Assembly: GCA_964474295.1 (NCBI GenBank)
Contig: CAYYRN010000002.1
Coordinates: forward strand, 1-64,000
Source of the DNA: SIG575 sp964474295
GTDB taxonomy: Bacteria; Bacillota; Clostridia; Oscillospirales; Acutalibacteraceae
Length of the DNA: 64,000 bases
Direction: 5' to 3'
Of this stretch, positions 52,949-62,098 are shown piece after piece (within the stretch, counting starts at the first letter, position 1; every line of letters begins with the position of its first letter). The notes below the pieces were generated by a model. The model ran no database searches, had not been told where the DNA came from, and saw only the letters and a program-made list of their open reading frames with translations. The translations under genes were made by a program, and so were the position numbers.

Positions 52949-53863
52949 ATGAACAGTTTTAAAGGTCAAATGGAAAAATTCGCCGGTGTATACGCACTTT
53001 TGCTCACACCTTACAAGGAAGACTTATCAATCGACTTTGAGGCATTGAAAGGCTATACGGAGTGGCAGGTTGAACAGAATCCTCACGCTCTTTTCCCTGT
53101 TTGCGGAAGTTCGGAAATGACAAAAATAGAATTTGAAGAACGTCTTAAAATTGCCGAAACTGTTGTAAAACACGCAAACGGTAAGCCCGTATTTGCAACT
53201 GCAAACCTCTGCTTGGGAACTCATGAAGAGCAAATCGAAGAAGTAAAGAGGATGAGCAACACAGGCGTCAGCGGACTTGTTTTCGTTACAAAAGGTTACG
53301 GCAACGATGATGATTACATTTGCCACTATATGTGTGATCTTGCAGAACACACGGATTTGCCTGTATTAATTTATGAATTTCCCGGCTTTCCGAACAACAA
53401 AATGTCAGGCAAGGCCTATGGCAAGCTTGTTGAAACAGGCAAATTTGTAGGCATTAAAGACACAACTTGCACTATGGATTTAATTAACGAAAAAATCGCG
53501 GTTCAGGGCGAAAGCAATGTTCTTCAAGCTAATATCCCCTATCTATTTGAATCTTATAAAGCCGGTGCAAGAGGCGTTGTTGCAACACCGAGTACTTGCG
53601 GTGCATATATGCTCAGAAAAATGTACGATGCTTTCTTTGTCGAAAAAGATATAGATAAAGCAGAAAAGATTCACAGATTCGTTGATGTTTTTGCCGAAAC
53701 AATTGACAACGGCTTTACGGCAAGTGCAAAATATATGGCATCACTTTGCGGTGCAAAGATGAATACTTATACAAGAACGGGTTCTTCAATAAACGAACAG
53801 AAAATGCATTCAATTAAAGTGCTGCACGATTTTGCAGTAAGCGAAGGACTTATGCTTAAATAA
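52949..53863 (+). CDS. Dihydrodipicolinate synthase/N-acetylneuraminate lyase family protein
   Basis: The 304-residue protein is a class I aldolase TIM barrel of the DapA family. The Schiff-base Lys is in VGIKDTTC, the catalytic Tyr in LIYEFPG, and LTPYKEDLSIDFEAL opens the barrel. The usual GTTGE motif is altered to VCGSSEM, so lysine synthesis (DapA) is less likely than a lyase for sialic, keto-sugar or other 2-oxo acids. It has its own promoter and terminator and no sialic-acid genes nearby. Confidence 0.82.
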   Translation: MNSFKGQMEKFAGVYALLLTPYKEDLSIDFEALKGYTEWQVEQNPHALFPVCGSSEMTKIEFEERLKIAETVVKHANGKPVFATANLCLGTHEEQIEEVKRMSNTGVSGLVFVTKGYGNDDDYICHYMCDLAEHTDLPVLIYEFPGFPNNKMSGKAYGKLVETGKFVGIKDTTCTMDLINEKIAVQGESNVLQANIPYLFESYKAGARGVVATPSTCGAYMLRKMYDAFFVEKDIDKAEKIHRFVDVFAETIDNGFTASAKYMASLCGAKMNTYTRTGSSINEQKMHSIKVLHDFAVSEGLMLK

Positions 53864-53873
53864 TAAAAATACT

Positions 53874-53905
53874 TAGCCGCGTCTTTTTAAGGAAGCGGCT
53901 ATTTT
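53874..53905 (+). terminator. Terminator after the DapA-family gene
   Basis: TAGCCGC pairs with GCGGCTA around a 14-base loop, followed by TTTT. The stem is short, so read-through to the next gene is possible. Confidence 0.65.
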
Positions 53906-53924
53906 AAATTTTGAAGGTGTTAAT

Positions 53925-54746
53925 ATGTCCAATAAATTAAAAGAGCTTTCAGGATATGTCATTTGCAGGCTTTATTTTCTGAGAGATATGGTTTTTAAAA
54001 AACAAATTAAGGTTGTGTCAGCCTCAACATCAAAAGTTATCAAAAAAAGTGACCCGTTGCATATTACGGCACACAGAGGTTTTTCGGGCGTAGCACCGGA
54101 AAATACCCTTCCCTCGTTTGAGCTTGCCTGCAAGCAGGGATATTTTGCAATTGAATGTGACGTTCATCTTACTAAGGACGAGCAGTGGGTTGTGTGTCAT
54201 AATCCGACAATTGACAAAACCTGTAACGGGACGGGTAACATAAGTGATTACACTCTTGAGGAGCTTCGTAAGTTTGATGTTACCTACGGTCACGGAATAG
54301 AAAAATATCCAAATCTCAAGTTGCCGACTCTCGATGAATACCTTGATATTTGCGAAAAATACGGCTGCATACCGGAAATTGAAATTAAAAAAGGCGGATA
54401 CGATACTAAGCTTACGGATATAATCGATAAGTTAAATGACAGAAATTTACTTGATAAAGCAATTATAATTTCTTTTGATTTAAACAAACTCATCAAACTG
54501 CAAAAATATTCACCGAAAACGGAGTTTTGGTATCTTGTTGAAACAATAGATGACGAGGGAATCGACAACTGTAAAAAGTACGGCTTCGGATATGCCGTTT
54601 GTGCAAGCAATAACAAAAAAGATTTTAAAAAAGCCGTTAATTCCGGCATAAAGGTCGCCGTTTGGACTGTTGACAGACTAAAAAGAATGGAACAACTGTA
54701 TAAATACGGCGTACGCTATATTACTTCAAACTTCATAACACCGTAA
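53925..54746 (+). CDS. Glycerophosphodiester phosphodiesterase (second copy)
   Basis: The 273-residue enzyme hydrolyses glycerophosphodiesters. It has TAHRGFSGVAPENT, AIECDVHLTKD, the second His in VCHNPTIDKTCNGTG, and PEIEIKK. The first 45 residues form a basic, weakly hydrophobic extension (KELSGYVICRLYFLRDMVFK) that may attach it to the membrane but is not a clear signal peptide, in contrast to the copy at 5009. A metallophosphoesterase gene follows 13 bases later. AAGGTG precedes the ATG. Confidence 0.88.
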   Translation: MSNKLKELSGYVICRLYFLRDMVFKKQIKVVSASTSKVIKKSDPLHITAHRGFSGVAPENTLPSFELACKQGYFAIECDVHLTKDEQWVVCHNPTIDKTCNGTGNISDYTLEELRKFDVTYGHGIEKYPNLKLPTLDEYLDICEKYGCIPEIEIKKGGYDTKLTDIIDKLNDRNLLDKAIIISFDLNKLIKLQKYSPKTEFWYLVETIDDEGIDNCKKYGFGYAVCASNNKKDFKKAVNSGIKVAVWTVDRLKRMEQLYKYGVRYITSNFITP

Positions 54747-54759
54747 GGAAAACGTTAAA

Positions 54760-55662
54760 ATGAAAAATTTCAGCTTTAAAAACGGCAAATTCAAAATATG
54801 TCAGCTTACAGACGTTCATCTTGAAGTGGACGGCGACATTGTGAAATATAAAAAAACATTAAATTTAGTTAATGAAGTTTTAGATAATGTAAAACCTGAT
54901 TTGGTTGTTGTCACGGGTGATATTGCGTGGGGACAAAAATCGGCTGAGGGTATTTTTGAATTTGCGAAAATATTTGAAGAAAGAAAAATTTTTTGGGCGC
55001 CGGTACTCGGTAATCACGACGGGAACCCTCCCGACAGTGAGATTAAAACAAGAAGAGCTTTTGCCGAACATCTTTTAAAATATGATTATTCCCTTTTTGA
55101 ATTGGGTGAGAATGAAGTTGACGGCAACGGAAATTATACGGTATCTGTAAACAGCTCTTCACCAAACGGAAGCGACTGGGTATTGTTCTTGTTAGACTCG
55201 CATCAAGGGGACTTCTACCCCTCACAAATTGAATGGTACAGAAAAAAGTCATCCGAATTTCCGAATAACCATAAAGAGCTTGCTTTTTTTCACGTTCCGA
55301 TCCCCGAATATTGGGAGGTTTGGAATTTTGAAAAATGCAAAGGTTTCAATCAAGAAGGTGTTTGTTGCACGCATTATAATGACGGTTTATTTTCCGCATT
55401 TGTCAGAAGCGGTGCAATGAAAGGAATTTTTGTCGGGCATGACCACATTAATGATTTTGAGGGAAGTTTACACGGAATAAGACTTTGCTATGGCAGAGCT
55501 TCGGGATATCAATGTTATGGACTTGAAGGCTTCCCACTCGGTGCAAGAATAATCGAAATATGCGAATTTGACGATAACTTTGAAACAAAGATATATCTTG
55601 AAGGCGGAAATGTTTATGAGCAGGAATATCTTCATAAACCTGCTCTTACCAGAAAGCATTGA
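54760..55662 (+). CDS. Calcineurin-like metallophosphoesterase
   Basis: The 300-residue protein shows all metallophosphoesterase motifs: QLTDVHLEVDGD, VTGDIAWG, GNHDGNPP, FFHVPIPEYW and GHDHINDFEG. It has no signal peptide, so it is cytosolic. Relatives include purple-acid-phosphatase-like (Dcr2-type) enzymes. With the glycerophosphodiesterase gene 13 bases upstream it could act on phospholipid-derived phosphate esters; this is inference. A strong terminator follows. Confidence 0.85.
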   Translation: MKNFSFKNGKFKICQLTDVHLEVDGDIVKYKKTLNLVNEVLDNVKPDLVVVTGDIAWGQKSAEGIFEFAKIFEERKIFWAPVLGNHDGNPPDSEIKTRRAFAEHLLKYDYSLFELGENEVDGNGNYTVSVNSSSPNGSDWVLFLLDSHQGDFYPSQIEWYRKKSSEFPNNHKELAFFHVPIPEYWEVWNFEKCKGFNQEGVCCTHYNDGLFSAFVRSGAMKGIFVGHDHINDFEGSLHGIRLCYGRASGYQCYGLEGFPLGARIIEICEFDDNFETKIYLEGGNVYEQEYLHKPALTRKH

Positions 55663-55679
55663 AGTTAAACAGTGATAAA

Positions 55680-55722
55680 TAAGGCACAGTGTAAACAAAC
55701 AATACACTGTGCCTTATACATT
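55680..55722. terminator. Bidirectional terminator
   Basis: A perfect 14-bp stem (TAAGGCACAGTGTA with its complement) and a nine-base loop, followed by ACATTTTTT on the plus strand. It sits between convergent genes. Confidence 0.88.
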
Positions 55723-55740
55723 TTTTGCAATTTTAAAAAA

Positions 55741-56463
55741 TTATAAAACTTTTGACAGAAAATCTTTGCATCTGTCTGTTTTGGGGTTTGAAAAGAATTC
55801 TTCGGGAGGTGCTTCTTCCGTTATGTAGCCGTCATCCATAAATACAACTTTCGATGCAACTTCACGGGCAAATCCCATTTCGTGTGTTACAACCACCATC
55901 GTCATACCCTCATCGGCAAGCTCTTTCATTACATTCAAAACCTCGCCTACCATTTCGGGGTCAAGAGCCGATGTAGGTTCATCAAAAAGCATAACATCGG
56001 GATTCATAGCAAGCGCTCTGACAATTGCGATACGTTGCTTTTGACCGCCTGAAAGTTGAGCAGGATAAGAATATGCTTTTTCGGCAAGACCTACCCTTTT
56101 TAAAAGTTCAATTGCTCTTTTTTCTGCTTCTTCCTTTGAAATGCCTTTAACTTTCATAGGTGCCAAAGTTATATTATCAATTACAGTCAAATTGTTAAAC
56201 AAATTAAACTGTTGGAACACCATTCCCATATGTTCACGTATTTTATCGATTTTAACGTCACTTGAATTGATTTTTACACCTTCAAAAATGACGTCACCCG
56301 CTGTCGGTTCTTCAAGCAAATTCAAGCATCTTAAAAAAGTTGACTTACCCGAACCGGAGGGGCCGATAACTACGATTTTTTCGCCCTTTTCAATCTCATA
56401 ATCAATGCCTTTTAGAACTTCAAGATTTCCAAAAGATTTTTTCAGACCTTTAACGGTTATCAC
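55741..56463 (-). CDS. Polar amino acid ABC transporter ATP-binding protein (GlnQ-like)
   Basis: The 240-residue ATPase powers an amino-acid importer. Walker A GPSGSGKST, Q-loop GMVFQQFNLF, signature LSGGQKQR and Walker B VMLFDEPTSALDPE are intact. The start is a GTG at 56463, 10 bases after AAGGAGG, which gives the standard length and N-terminus (MITVKGLKKSFGNLEVL). A longer reading to 56580 lies inside the permease gene and is rejected. Its beginning overlaps the permease end by 14 bases. Confidence 0.93.
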   Translation of the reverse strand: MITVKGLKKSFGNLEVLKGIDYEIEKGEKIVVIGPSGSGKSTFLRCLNLLEEPTAGDVIFEGVKINSSDVKIDKIREHMGMVFQQFNLFNNLTVIDNITLAPMKVKGISKEEAEKRAIELLKRVGLAEKAYSYPAQLSGGQKQRIAIVRALAMNPDVMLFDEPTSALDPEMVGEVLNVMKELADEGMTMVVVTHEMGFAREVASKVVFMDDGYITEEAPPEEFFSNPKTDRCKDFLSKVL

Positions 56464-57154
56464 TTTTACGCATCCTCCTTTCAAGAGCATTAAGCAACAT
56501 TGTCGCTCCGAGAACAAGCACCAAATAAACCAATGCAAGCGTGATGTACGGAACAAAAGCCGTATAATGATTTGCAACAAGCGAACGTGTTGCTCTTGTC
56601 AAATCGAAAACAGTTATAAATCCTGCAACGGATGTTTCTTTTATAAGAACAATAAACTCATTTCCGAGTGCCGGAAGAATATTTTTTATCGCCTGAGGAA
56701 GTACAATCTTGAGCATAGTGGTGGCATACGAAAGTCCCAAAGAACGACCGGCTTCCATTTGACCTTTATCAACAGCAAGAATACCGCTTCTGATAATTTC
56801 GGCAACATAAGCACTGCTGTTAATTCCGAAAATAATTATGGCAATAATCAATGCACGTTCTTCAAAACCTCTGAATGAGGACGCAAACAAAACGAAATAT
56901 GCCAAAAGAAGCTGCACCATAACAGGTGTACCTCTGATTACCGCTATGTACACATTTGCGATTGCGTTTAAAATCTTAGTAAAAATATTATTGTGCGGTA
57001 TTACTTTAAAAACAGCAACGATAATTCCAAGCAAAATACCTATAACAAGTGCAAAAACAGCCATAAGAATAGTATCTTTCAAGCCGTCGAGCATCAATGA
57101 ATATCCGCCGCCATCAATGTAAATTCTTTTGAAAGTTTCAAAAAATTCAATCAT
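56450..57154 (-). CDS. Polar amino acid ABC transporter permease
   Basis: The 234-residue permease has about five helices and the HisM/GlnP signature (MVQLLLAYFVLF, AYVAEIIRSGI, EAGRSLGLSYATTMLKIVLPQAIKNILPAL with the EAA loop). It probably forms a homodimer, as only one permease gene is present. It lies between the binding protein and ATPase genes. Confidence 0.93.
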   Translation of the reverse strand: MIEFFETFKRIYIDGGGYSLMLDGLKDTILMAVFALVIGILLGIIVAVFKVIPHNNIFTKILNAIANVYIAVIRGTPVMVQLLLAYFVLFASSFRGFEERALIIAIIIFGINSSAYVAEIIRSGILAVDKGQMEAGRSLGLSYATTMLKIVLPQAIKNILPALGNEFIVLIKETSVAGFITVFDLTRATRSLVANHYTAFVPYITLALVYLVLVLGATMLLNALERRMRKSDNR

Positions 57155-57171
57155 AAATTAACTCTCCAAAA

Positions 57172-57209
57172 TGAAAACAACACCGTGAAAAATATATTAC
57201 ACGGTGTTG
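57172..57209 (-). terminator. Internal terminator between binding-protein and permease genes
   Basis: On the minus strand CAACACCGTG pairs with CACGGTGTTG around 12 bases, followed by TTTTC. It should raise the level of binding-protein mRNA relative to the membrane components. Confidence 0.75.
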
Positions 57210-57222
57210 CTTAACTTATTTT

Positions 57223-58029
57223 TTATTCGCCGAGGTTAACACTCCATTTGTCGGCAATTTCCTGAAGTTTACCTTCGCTTTTAAGTTCAGCAAGTGCGTT
57301 GTTGATTTTTTCAACGAGTTCGGTATTACCTTTCTGTACTGCAATACCGTACTCCTCAACCGTAAGCGGAACATCGATACATTTGATGTCATCTTTATTT
57401 TCTTTTGTTCCTGCGGACTCTTTTGCAACGGCATCATCCATAATAATTGCATTTATTGTACCGTTTTTAAGGTCTTCGATTGCAAGGCTGATATTATCGA
57501 AAATTTTGATATCGGCACCTTCAATACCTTCAAAGCCCCAATCCTCGTCACCTTCGGCATAGCTCTGACCTGTAAAGCCCGAACAAACACCGATTGACTG
57601 ATTTTTAAGCTGTTCATCAAGTTCTTCTTTGGTTGTGCCGGTATAGTGAGTGTCATCGGCAGCCACAATAATAATCTGAGCCGCACCGCTGTAATATGCT
57701 GTTGAAAAATCTACCGACTGCTTTCTTTTTGCGTTAATTGTAAGTCCGGAAATCGCAACATCATCGCTGCCCTGTGTAACGGCTGAGATAACACCGTCAA
57801 ATTCCATATTATCAATTTTTACTGTTTTGCCGAGTTTTTCGGCTACCGCTTTGATAACATCAATATCAAAGCCGACAATTTCTTTGCTTTCGCTGTCGAT
57901 TGCCTCAAAAGGTTCAAATTCCGCATTTGTTGCAACATAAAGAACATCGGATTCGCCGCAAGAAGCAAACAAGCAAAGAATCATCAATACCGAAAGAACA
58001 ATTGACATAATTTTTACTATTTTTTTCAT
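57223..58029 (-). CDS. Polar amino acid-binding lipoprotein
   Basis: The 268-residue protein is the solute-binding part of the importer. It has a lipoprotein signal (MKKIVKIMSIVLSVLMILC then LFASC), then the type 3 extracellular domain with YVATNAEFEPFEAID, VGFDIDVIKAVAEKLGK, and the specificity-region GLTINAKRKQSVDFSTAYY. Cystine-, glutamine- and arginine-type proteins share these motifs, so the ligand is open. AGGAGGG precedes the ATG. Confidence 0.93.
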   Translation of the reverse strand: MKKIVKIMSIVLSVLMILCLFASCGESDVLYVATNAEFEPFEAIDSESKEIVGFDIDVIKAVAEKLGKTVKIDNMEFDGVISAVTQGSDDVAISGLTINAKRKQSVDFSTAYYSGAAQIIIVAADDTHYTGTTKEELDEQLKNQSIGVCSGFTGQSYAEGDEDWGFEGIEGADIKIFDNISLAIEDLKNGTINAIIMDDAVAKESAGTKENKDDIKCIDVPLTVEEYGIAVQKGNTELVEKINNALAELKSEGKLQEIADKWSVNLGE

Positions 58030-58058
58030 TTAAAACCCTCCTGAATATTTATACAAAT

Positions 58059-58087
58059 AATATACCATATTCTGTTAAGCTTGTCAA
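58059..58087 (-). promoter_or_regulatory. Sigma-A promoter of the amino acid ABC operon
   Basis: Minus-strand TTGACA, a 17-base spacer and TATATT, about 30 bases before the ATG at 58029. It lies tightly against the end of the glycosidase gene. Confidence 0.75.
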
Positions 58088-58091
58088 TCAC

Positions 58092-60458
58092 TTAAAGCTT
58101 TTTAACTTTAATATAAAGCTCTTTTTCTCCCCTGCCGTCAACGGAAATTATAATTTTAACGTCATCGGTTTTACCTTTGGTTTTTATCCAAAATGCCCTT
58201 GCACCGCCAATCAAAGCAAATCTGTCAGGCCCTATTACTTCGGCTTCCCCCTTAACGCTGACGTCAACAAGCGAATTATCATAATTAACTCTGTTTCCGA
58301 ATTGGTCAACAGACACTACCTCAATTCTTGTCACATCATACGTTTCATCTTCTATAAGTTCCGATTTATCGGCACAAACAGTAAAATCAAGTGAATTTAC
58401 GGCTGTTCTCGTTACGGATTTTACAAGCTTTCCGTTCTTATATCCCTCAAACTTATACTCGACTTGACAGTCGCCCCAGTTGGCAAAATATTTGGTTACG
58501 ATATCTACCGTTTCCGAAACGGACATTTTTCCGTGCAGGAACGCATATGCAAGCTTTACATAATTTTGCGGCGGCATTATATATCCGTAAATCCGAGCCG
58601 TGCAAAGAACATCTTTAAGATTCTTTGCGGTTACCTCATCAAGGCCGTCTTCTTTTATGAGCGAATCACCGATAAAATCAACGGGGGTTATCGGCGGATG
58701 AGGAAGATTCGGAAAATGTTTTTTATCGGGATAAGCGTAGCTTTTAAATTCACCGTTTTTGTAAACTTTTACATAATCACAGTTTGTAAAAATGTGAACG
58801 GGCCCCTGTATTCCACCCGGATGGTCACCGATATCCATTGTGGAGGAAACCTCCAATACGGGAACGTCATCCTGCTGAGAAGCATAAACGGATGCCGCAA
58901 GCTTCGGAACACGGAACATATCGGTAACACCGTGATAACAAATTCTGTCACCGCTGCCGAAATCTTTATGTGTATTATAATCAGCCATACACCAACCTAT
59001 TGCACCGCTTATTCTGTTGCTGCCGTATGATTTGTTTTGAACATTTGCGTGTCGCATTGCGTGTTCGGTTCTTATTGATTCTCTGTCAAAGCTTTTGGTT
59101 GGGAACATATGTCCGTTATATTCCGTTACAAGATACGGAGCTTTTAAGCTTCCGGTAACCGCTGTCGGAGGAAGAAGCTTAATCCACTTACCCGAATGTG
59201 AAAAATCGTTATATGTATAAACATCTTCAAGCAAATGGCTCATCGGCATATTTCTTACACCGCCCGTTTGACGTGTCGGGTCAAGACTTTTCGCAAGAGC
59301 ATTTGTTACGGAATAAAACTCATCGCAATCCTCACCCTCGTTTACTCTGACACCCCAAAGTATAACGCTCGGATGATTTCTGTCACGAACAATCATTTTT
59401 TCGATATTTTCAAGGCAGTTTTCACGCCATTCACCCTTGCCCAAAAATTGCCAACTCGGCATTTCCGTAAAAACAAGCAAACCGATTTCGTCACATCTGT
59501 CAAGAAAATGCGTAGAATTCGGATAATGCGACGTTCTGACAAGATTGCATCCCAATTTGTACTTTAAAAGCTCGGCATCGGCAATCTGAGCAGATGCGGG
59601 CATTGCATATCCGACATAAGGGTAGCTCTGATGTCTGTTAAGCCCCATAATTTTAATTTTCTTTCCGTTAAGGTAAAATCCGTCGGATTTAAATTTAGCA
59701 CTTCTGAATCCGAACCTTACCTTATATTCGTCTTCGCCCACAATAACCGTAAGGTAATAAAGCTTTGGATTATCAATATCCCAAAGCTCGACAGAGCCTA
59801 CTTTCCACTTATGAGTAACTTTTTTTCCGTCCGCTTTTACTTTTCTTTCGCCTAAAACCTTATCTCCGTCGGAGAAAATCAACTTTACTGTTCCGCTGTA
59901 AGGCTTTGATAGGTTGACATCTACATCAATAAGCTTGTTTTCAAAAAAGATATTCTTGGTTTTTACAAAAACATCTTCAATGTGAATGTCATCAACTCTT
60001 TCGAGCCAAACCTCACGGTAAATTCCGCCGTAAACAAGATAATCAACAACTTTTCCGAACGGCGGTATTTCAGGCCTTTCGGTAGAATCAAGCATAACTG
60101 CGATTATATTTTCGCCCGCCGAAACAAAATCAGTTATATCCAAAACAAACGGAGTATATGCACCTTTATGCTCACCGGAAAACTTACCGTTTACAAAAAC
60201 TTTTGAATAGCTTGCAGCTCCTTCAAAATGAAGCAAAAGCCTTGCGTTTACATCATCCTCGGACAGCATTACGGTTTTTCTGTAACACGAAACGAACTGA
60301 TAAATTTTCTCGTCAAAATAGTTATACGGAATTTCTTTATTCGTGTGAGGGATGTTTACAGTCTTGAAATTGCTGTCATCATAATCTTTTTCAAGCATTT
60401 TTTTATCAAAAACGTCAGAATATTTCCAATCGAAATTAATAGGTATTCGTTTTCTCAT
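58092..60458 (-). CDS. Glycoside hydrolase family 2 protein (beta-galactosidase-like)
   Basis: The 788-residue enzyme has a GH2 layout: a sugar-binding jelly-roll domain (RLLLHFEGAASYSKVFVNG), an immunoglobulin-like domain, a TIM barrel with acid/base Glu in WGVRVNEGED and nucleophile Glu in LVTEYNGHMFP, and further C-terminal beta domains. It lacks a signal peptide and is thus cytosolic, which fits with a sugar symporter encoded divergently. Beta-galactosidase or beta-glucuronidase specificity cannot be decided by eye. GalT at 3.3 kb suggests galactosides. GAAAGGA precedes the ATG. Confidence 0.88.
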   Translation of the reverse strand: MRKRIPINFDWKYSDVFDKKMLEKDYDDSNFKTVNIPHTNKEIPYNYFDEKIYQFVSCYRKTVMLSEDDVNARLLLHFEGAASYSKVFVNGKFSGEHKGAYTPFVLDITDFVSAGENIIAVMLDSTERPEIPPFGKVVDYLVYGGIYREVWLERVDDIHIEDVFVKTKNIFFENKLIDVDVNLSKPYSGTVKLIFSDGDKVLGERKVKADGKKVTHKWKVGSVELWDIDNPKLYYLTVIVGEDEYKVRFGFRSAKFKSDGFYLNGKKIKIMGLNRHQSYPYVGYAMPASAQIADAELLKYKLGCNLVRTSHYPNSTHFLDRCDEIGLLVFTEMPSWQFLGKGEWRENCLENIEKMIVRDRNHPSVILWGVRVNEGEDCDEFYSVTNALAKSLDPTRQTGGVRNMPMSHLLEDVYTYNDFSHSGKWIKLLPPTAVTGSLKAPYLVTEYNGHMFPTKSFDRESIRTEHAMRHANVQNKSYGSNRISGAIGWCMADYNTHKDFGSGDRICYHGVTDMFRVPKLAASVYASQQDDVPVLEVSSTMDIGDHPGGIQGPVHIFTNCDYVKVYKNGEFKSYAYPDKKHFPNLPHPPITPVDFIGDSLIKEDGLDEVTAKNLKDVLCTARIYGYIMPPQNYVKLAYAFLHGKMSVSETVDIVTKYFANWGDCQVEYKFEGYKNGKLVKSVTRTAVNSLDFTVCADKSELIEDETYDVTRIEVVSVDQFGNRVNYDNSLVDVSVKGEAEVIGPDRFALIGGARAFWIKTKGKTDDVKIIISVDGRGEKELYIKVKKL

Positions 60459-60511
60459 TAAAAACCGATCCTTTCATCTGCAACACAAAAATTTTAATTT
60501 ATTGCGGTTTT

Positions 60512-60540
60512 ATCATAACATATTTTACAAATTAATTCAA
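60512..60540 (-). promoter_or_regulatory. Sigma-A promoter of the GH2 glycosidase gene
   Basis: Minus-strand TTGAAT, a 17-base spacer and TATGAT, about 50 bases before the ATG at 60458. Confidence 0.6.
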
Positions 60541-60558
60541 TTACAAAAGCAAATTTTA

Positions 60559-60588
60559 TTGACATTAGTGTATTAATAATTGTATAAT
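60559..60588 (+). promoter_or_regulatory. Promoter of the GPH symporter gene with flanking half-sites
   Basis: TTGACA, an 18-base spacer and TATAAT. TGACAT (60560-60565) and its complement ATGTCA (60590-60595) bracket the core promoter with centres 30 bases apart, about three helical turns, which could be an operator pair. Confidence 0.75.
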
Positions 60589-60618
60589 TATGTCATATCA
60601 ACTTGCGGAGGGTAAAAC

Positions 60619-62097
60619 ATGAAAAAGTATATGAAAAAATCCGAAATAGTCTCTTACAGTATCGGACTTTTCGGTTTAGCACTGCTTACGGGCTGGATGC
60701 CGGATTACACTTACACATTTTTTAATGATTTTGCTTTTAAAGGCAGCGGAATCGACGGCGAAATAATTTCAAAAGCACTTGTTTCCGTTTTCTTCGTTGC
60801 GGGAATAATCGGCGGTGCGCTTGAAATTATTGTCGGCTTGCTTGTGGACAGAACGAAAAGCAAAAAAGGTAAAATTTTGCCGTGGATAGGTTACGGATGT
60901 GTTCCCGTTGCCGTAATTGCCGTTCTTGTTTTTATTGCACCGTCAACCTCAAACGCTACCGTTGCAATCGGCTGGATGTTTGTTATCTATTCATTATACA
61001 CAATGGCTTCGGTCGCAGTCGAAAGCCCTGCCAACTGCTTCGGTTCTGTTTGCACTCCTAATGCAGAAGAAAGAGGCGACGCTATTTCAATTGCAAGCAT
61101 TTGCCGTTCAATCGGTCAATCGGGAGGACAGGTAGTTATACTCGTTGTCGGAATAGTTATGAAGCTGATTCTCGGTGAAGACGGCTTTAAAGCGGCGGAG
61201 GGTAAAGGACTTGACTTGACAATATCGACGGTTATATGCGCACTCGGATGCGTGCTTTTCCTTGGAATTATGTACAGATATAACCAAGAACGCGTGCCGT
61301 ACACAACAGAAAAAGTCAGCATCAAGGACAGCATTAAGGTTGTTTTCACAAACAAAAATCTGCTTATGGTGGCTCTTACAAAGCTTGCAGGATTCGGAAG
61401 AGGCGTATACGGCACCGTAAGCCTTTATATAGCCGTTTACCTCCTTGGTGATAAAGGTCTTAAATTGGCACTTCTTTTGCCTATGGGAATCGGAACGGCA
61501 GTAGGAATGCTTGTTGTCAAGAAGCTTCTGAAAGTTGTGAAAGATACAAGAAACGTATATTTGATTTGCTGTCTTTACGGTGCCACAACTCTTACCGTGC
61601 TTTTCATAGTTACAAAAATAATCGGATTTAACTCATCTCTCGTAATTCCTTTCCTTATAATCAATTTCTTTGTAGGCCTTCAGCACGGCAACACCAATCT
61701 CACACCAAATGTAATGATTGCCGACTGCGTTGACGAAATCGAATGGAAAACCGGCAAAAGACAAGAGGGTCTTTGCTATGCGGGTTACGGTCTTTTCAGT
61801 AAAATCGCCTCCGCATTCACAAAATCACTCGGCCCTGCTCTTATTGTTTGGGCAGGCTACATACAGTCAACCGACCCGAATGTTGCCTACGCCGCACAAA
61901 GCGACGCAACGCTTAACAAGTTTCTTATGATTTACACAATTATACCTGCCGTATTCGTTATTTTGCAAGGTGTTCCCCTCCTCTTCTATGACCTGACAGG
62001 CAAAAAGAAAGCACAAATTTCCGCTGATTTGATTGCACGCAGAGGTGTGTTAAATGACGGTATGAACGAGGAAATTGACGAAACGGTGGAAGCTTAA
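60619..62097 (+). CDS. GPH-family (MelB-like) sugar:cation symporter
   Basis: The 492-residue protein has twelve predicted helices and the glycoside-pentoside-hexuronide symporter pattern: YSIGLFGLALLTGW, the loop LLVDRTKSKKGKILPWIGYG between helices, and CVDEIEWKTGKRQEGLCYAG later. It imports glycosides with Na+ or H+. The divergent GH2 gene probably encodes the enzyme for the imported sugar. TGCGGAGGG precedes the ATG. A phosphoesterase gene follows directly. Confidence 0.88.
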   Translation: MKKYMKKSEIVSYSIGLFGLALLTGWMPDYTYTFFNDFAFKGSGIDGEIISKALVSVFFVAGIIGGALEIIVGLLVDRTKSKKGKILPWIGYGCVPVAVIAVLVFIAPSTSNATVAIGWMFVIYSLYTMASVAVESPANCFGSVCTPNAEERGDAISIASICRSIGQSGGQVVILVVGIVMKLILGEDGFKAAEGKGLDLTISTVICALGCVLFLGIMYRYNQERVPYTTEKVSIKDSIKVVFTNKNLLMVALTKLAGFGRGVYGTVSLYIAVYLLGDKGLKLALLLPMGIGTAVGMLVVKKLLKVVKDTRNVYLICCLYGATTLTVLFIVTKIIGFNSSLVIPFLIINFFVGLQHGNTNLTPNVMIADCVDEIEWKTGKRQEGLCYAGYGLFSKIASAFTKSLGPALIVWAGYIQSTDPNVAYAAQSDATLNKFLMIYTIIPAVFVILQGVPLLFYDLTGKKKAQISADLIARRGVLNDGMNEEIDETVEA

Positions 62098-62098
62098 A

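Noticed and set aside
52949..53863. dapA of lysine synthesis
   Set aside because: The GTTGE motif is replaced by VCGSSEM and there are no other lysine genes nearby, so only the broader aldolase family is supported.
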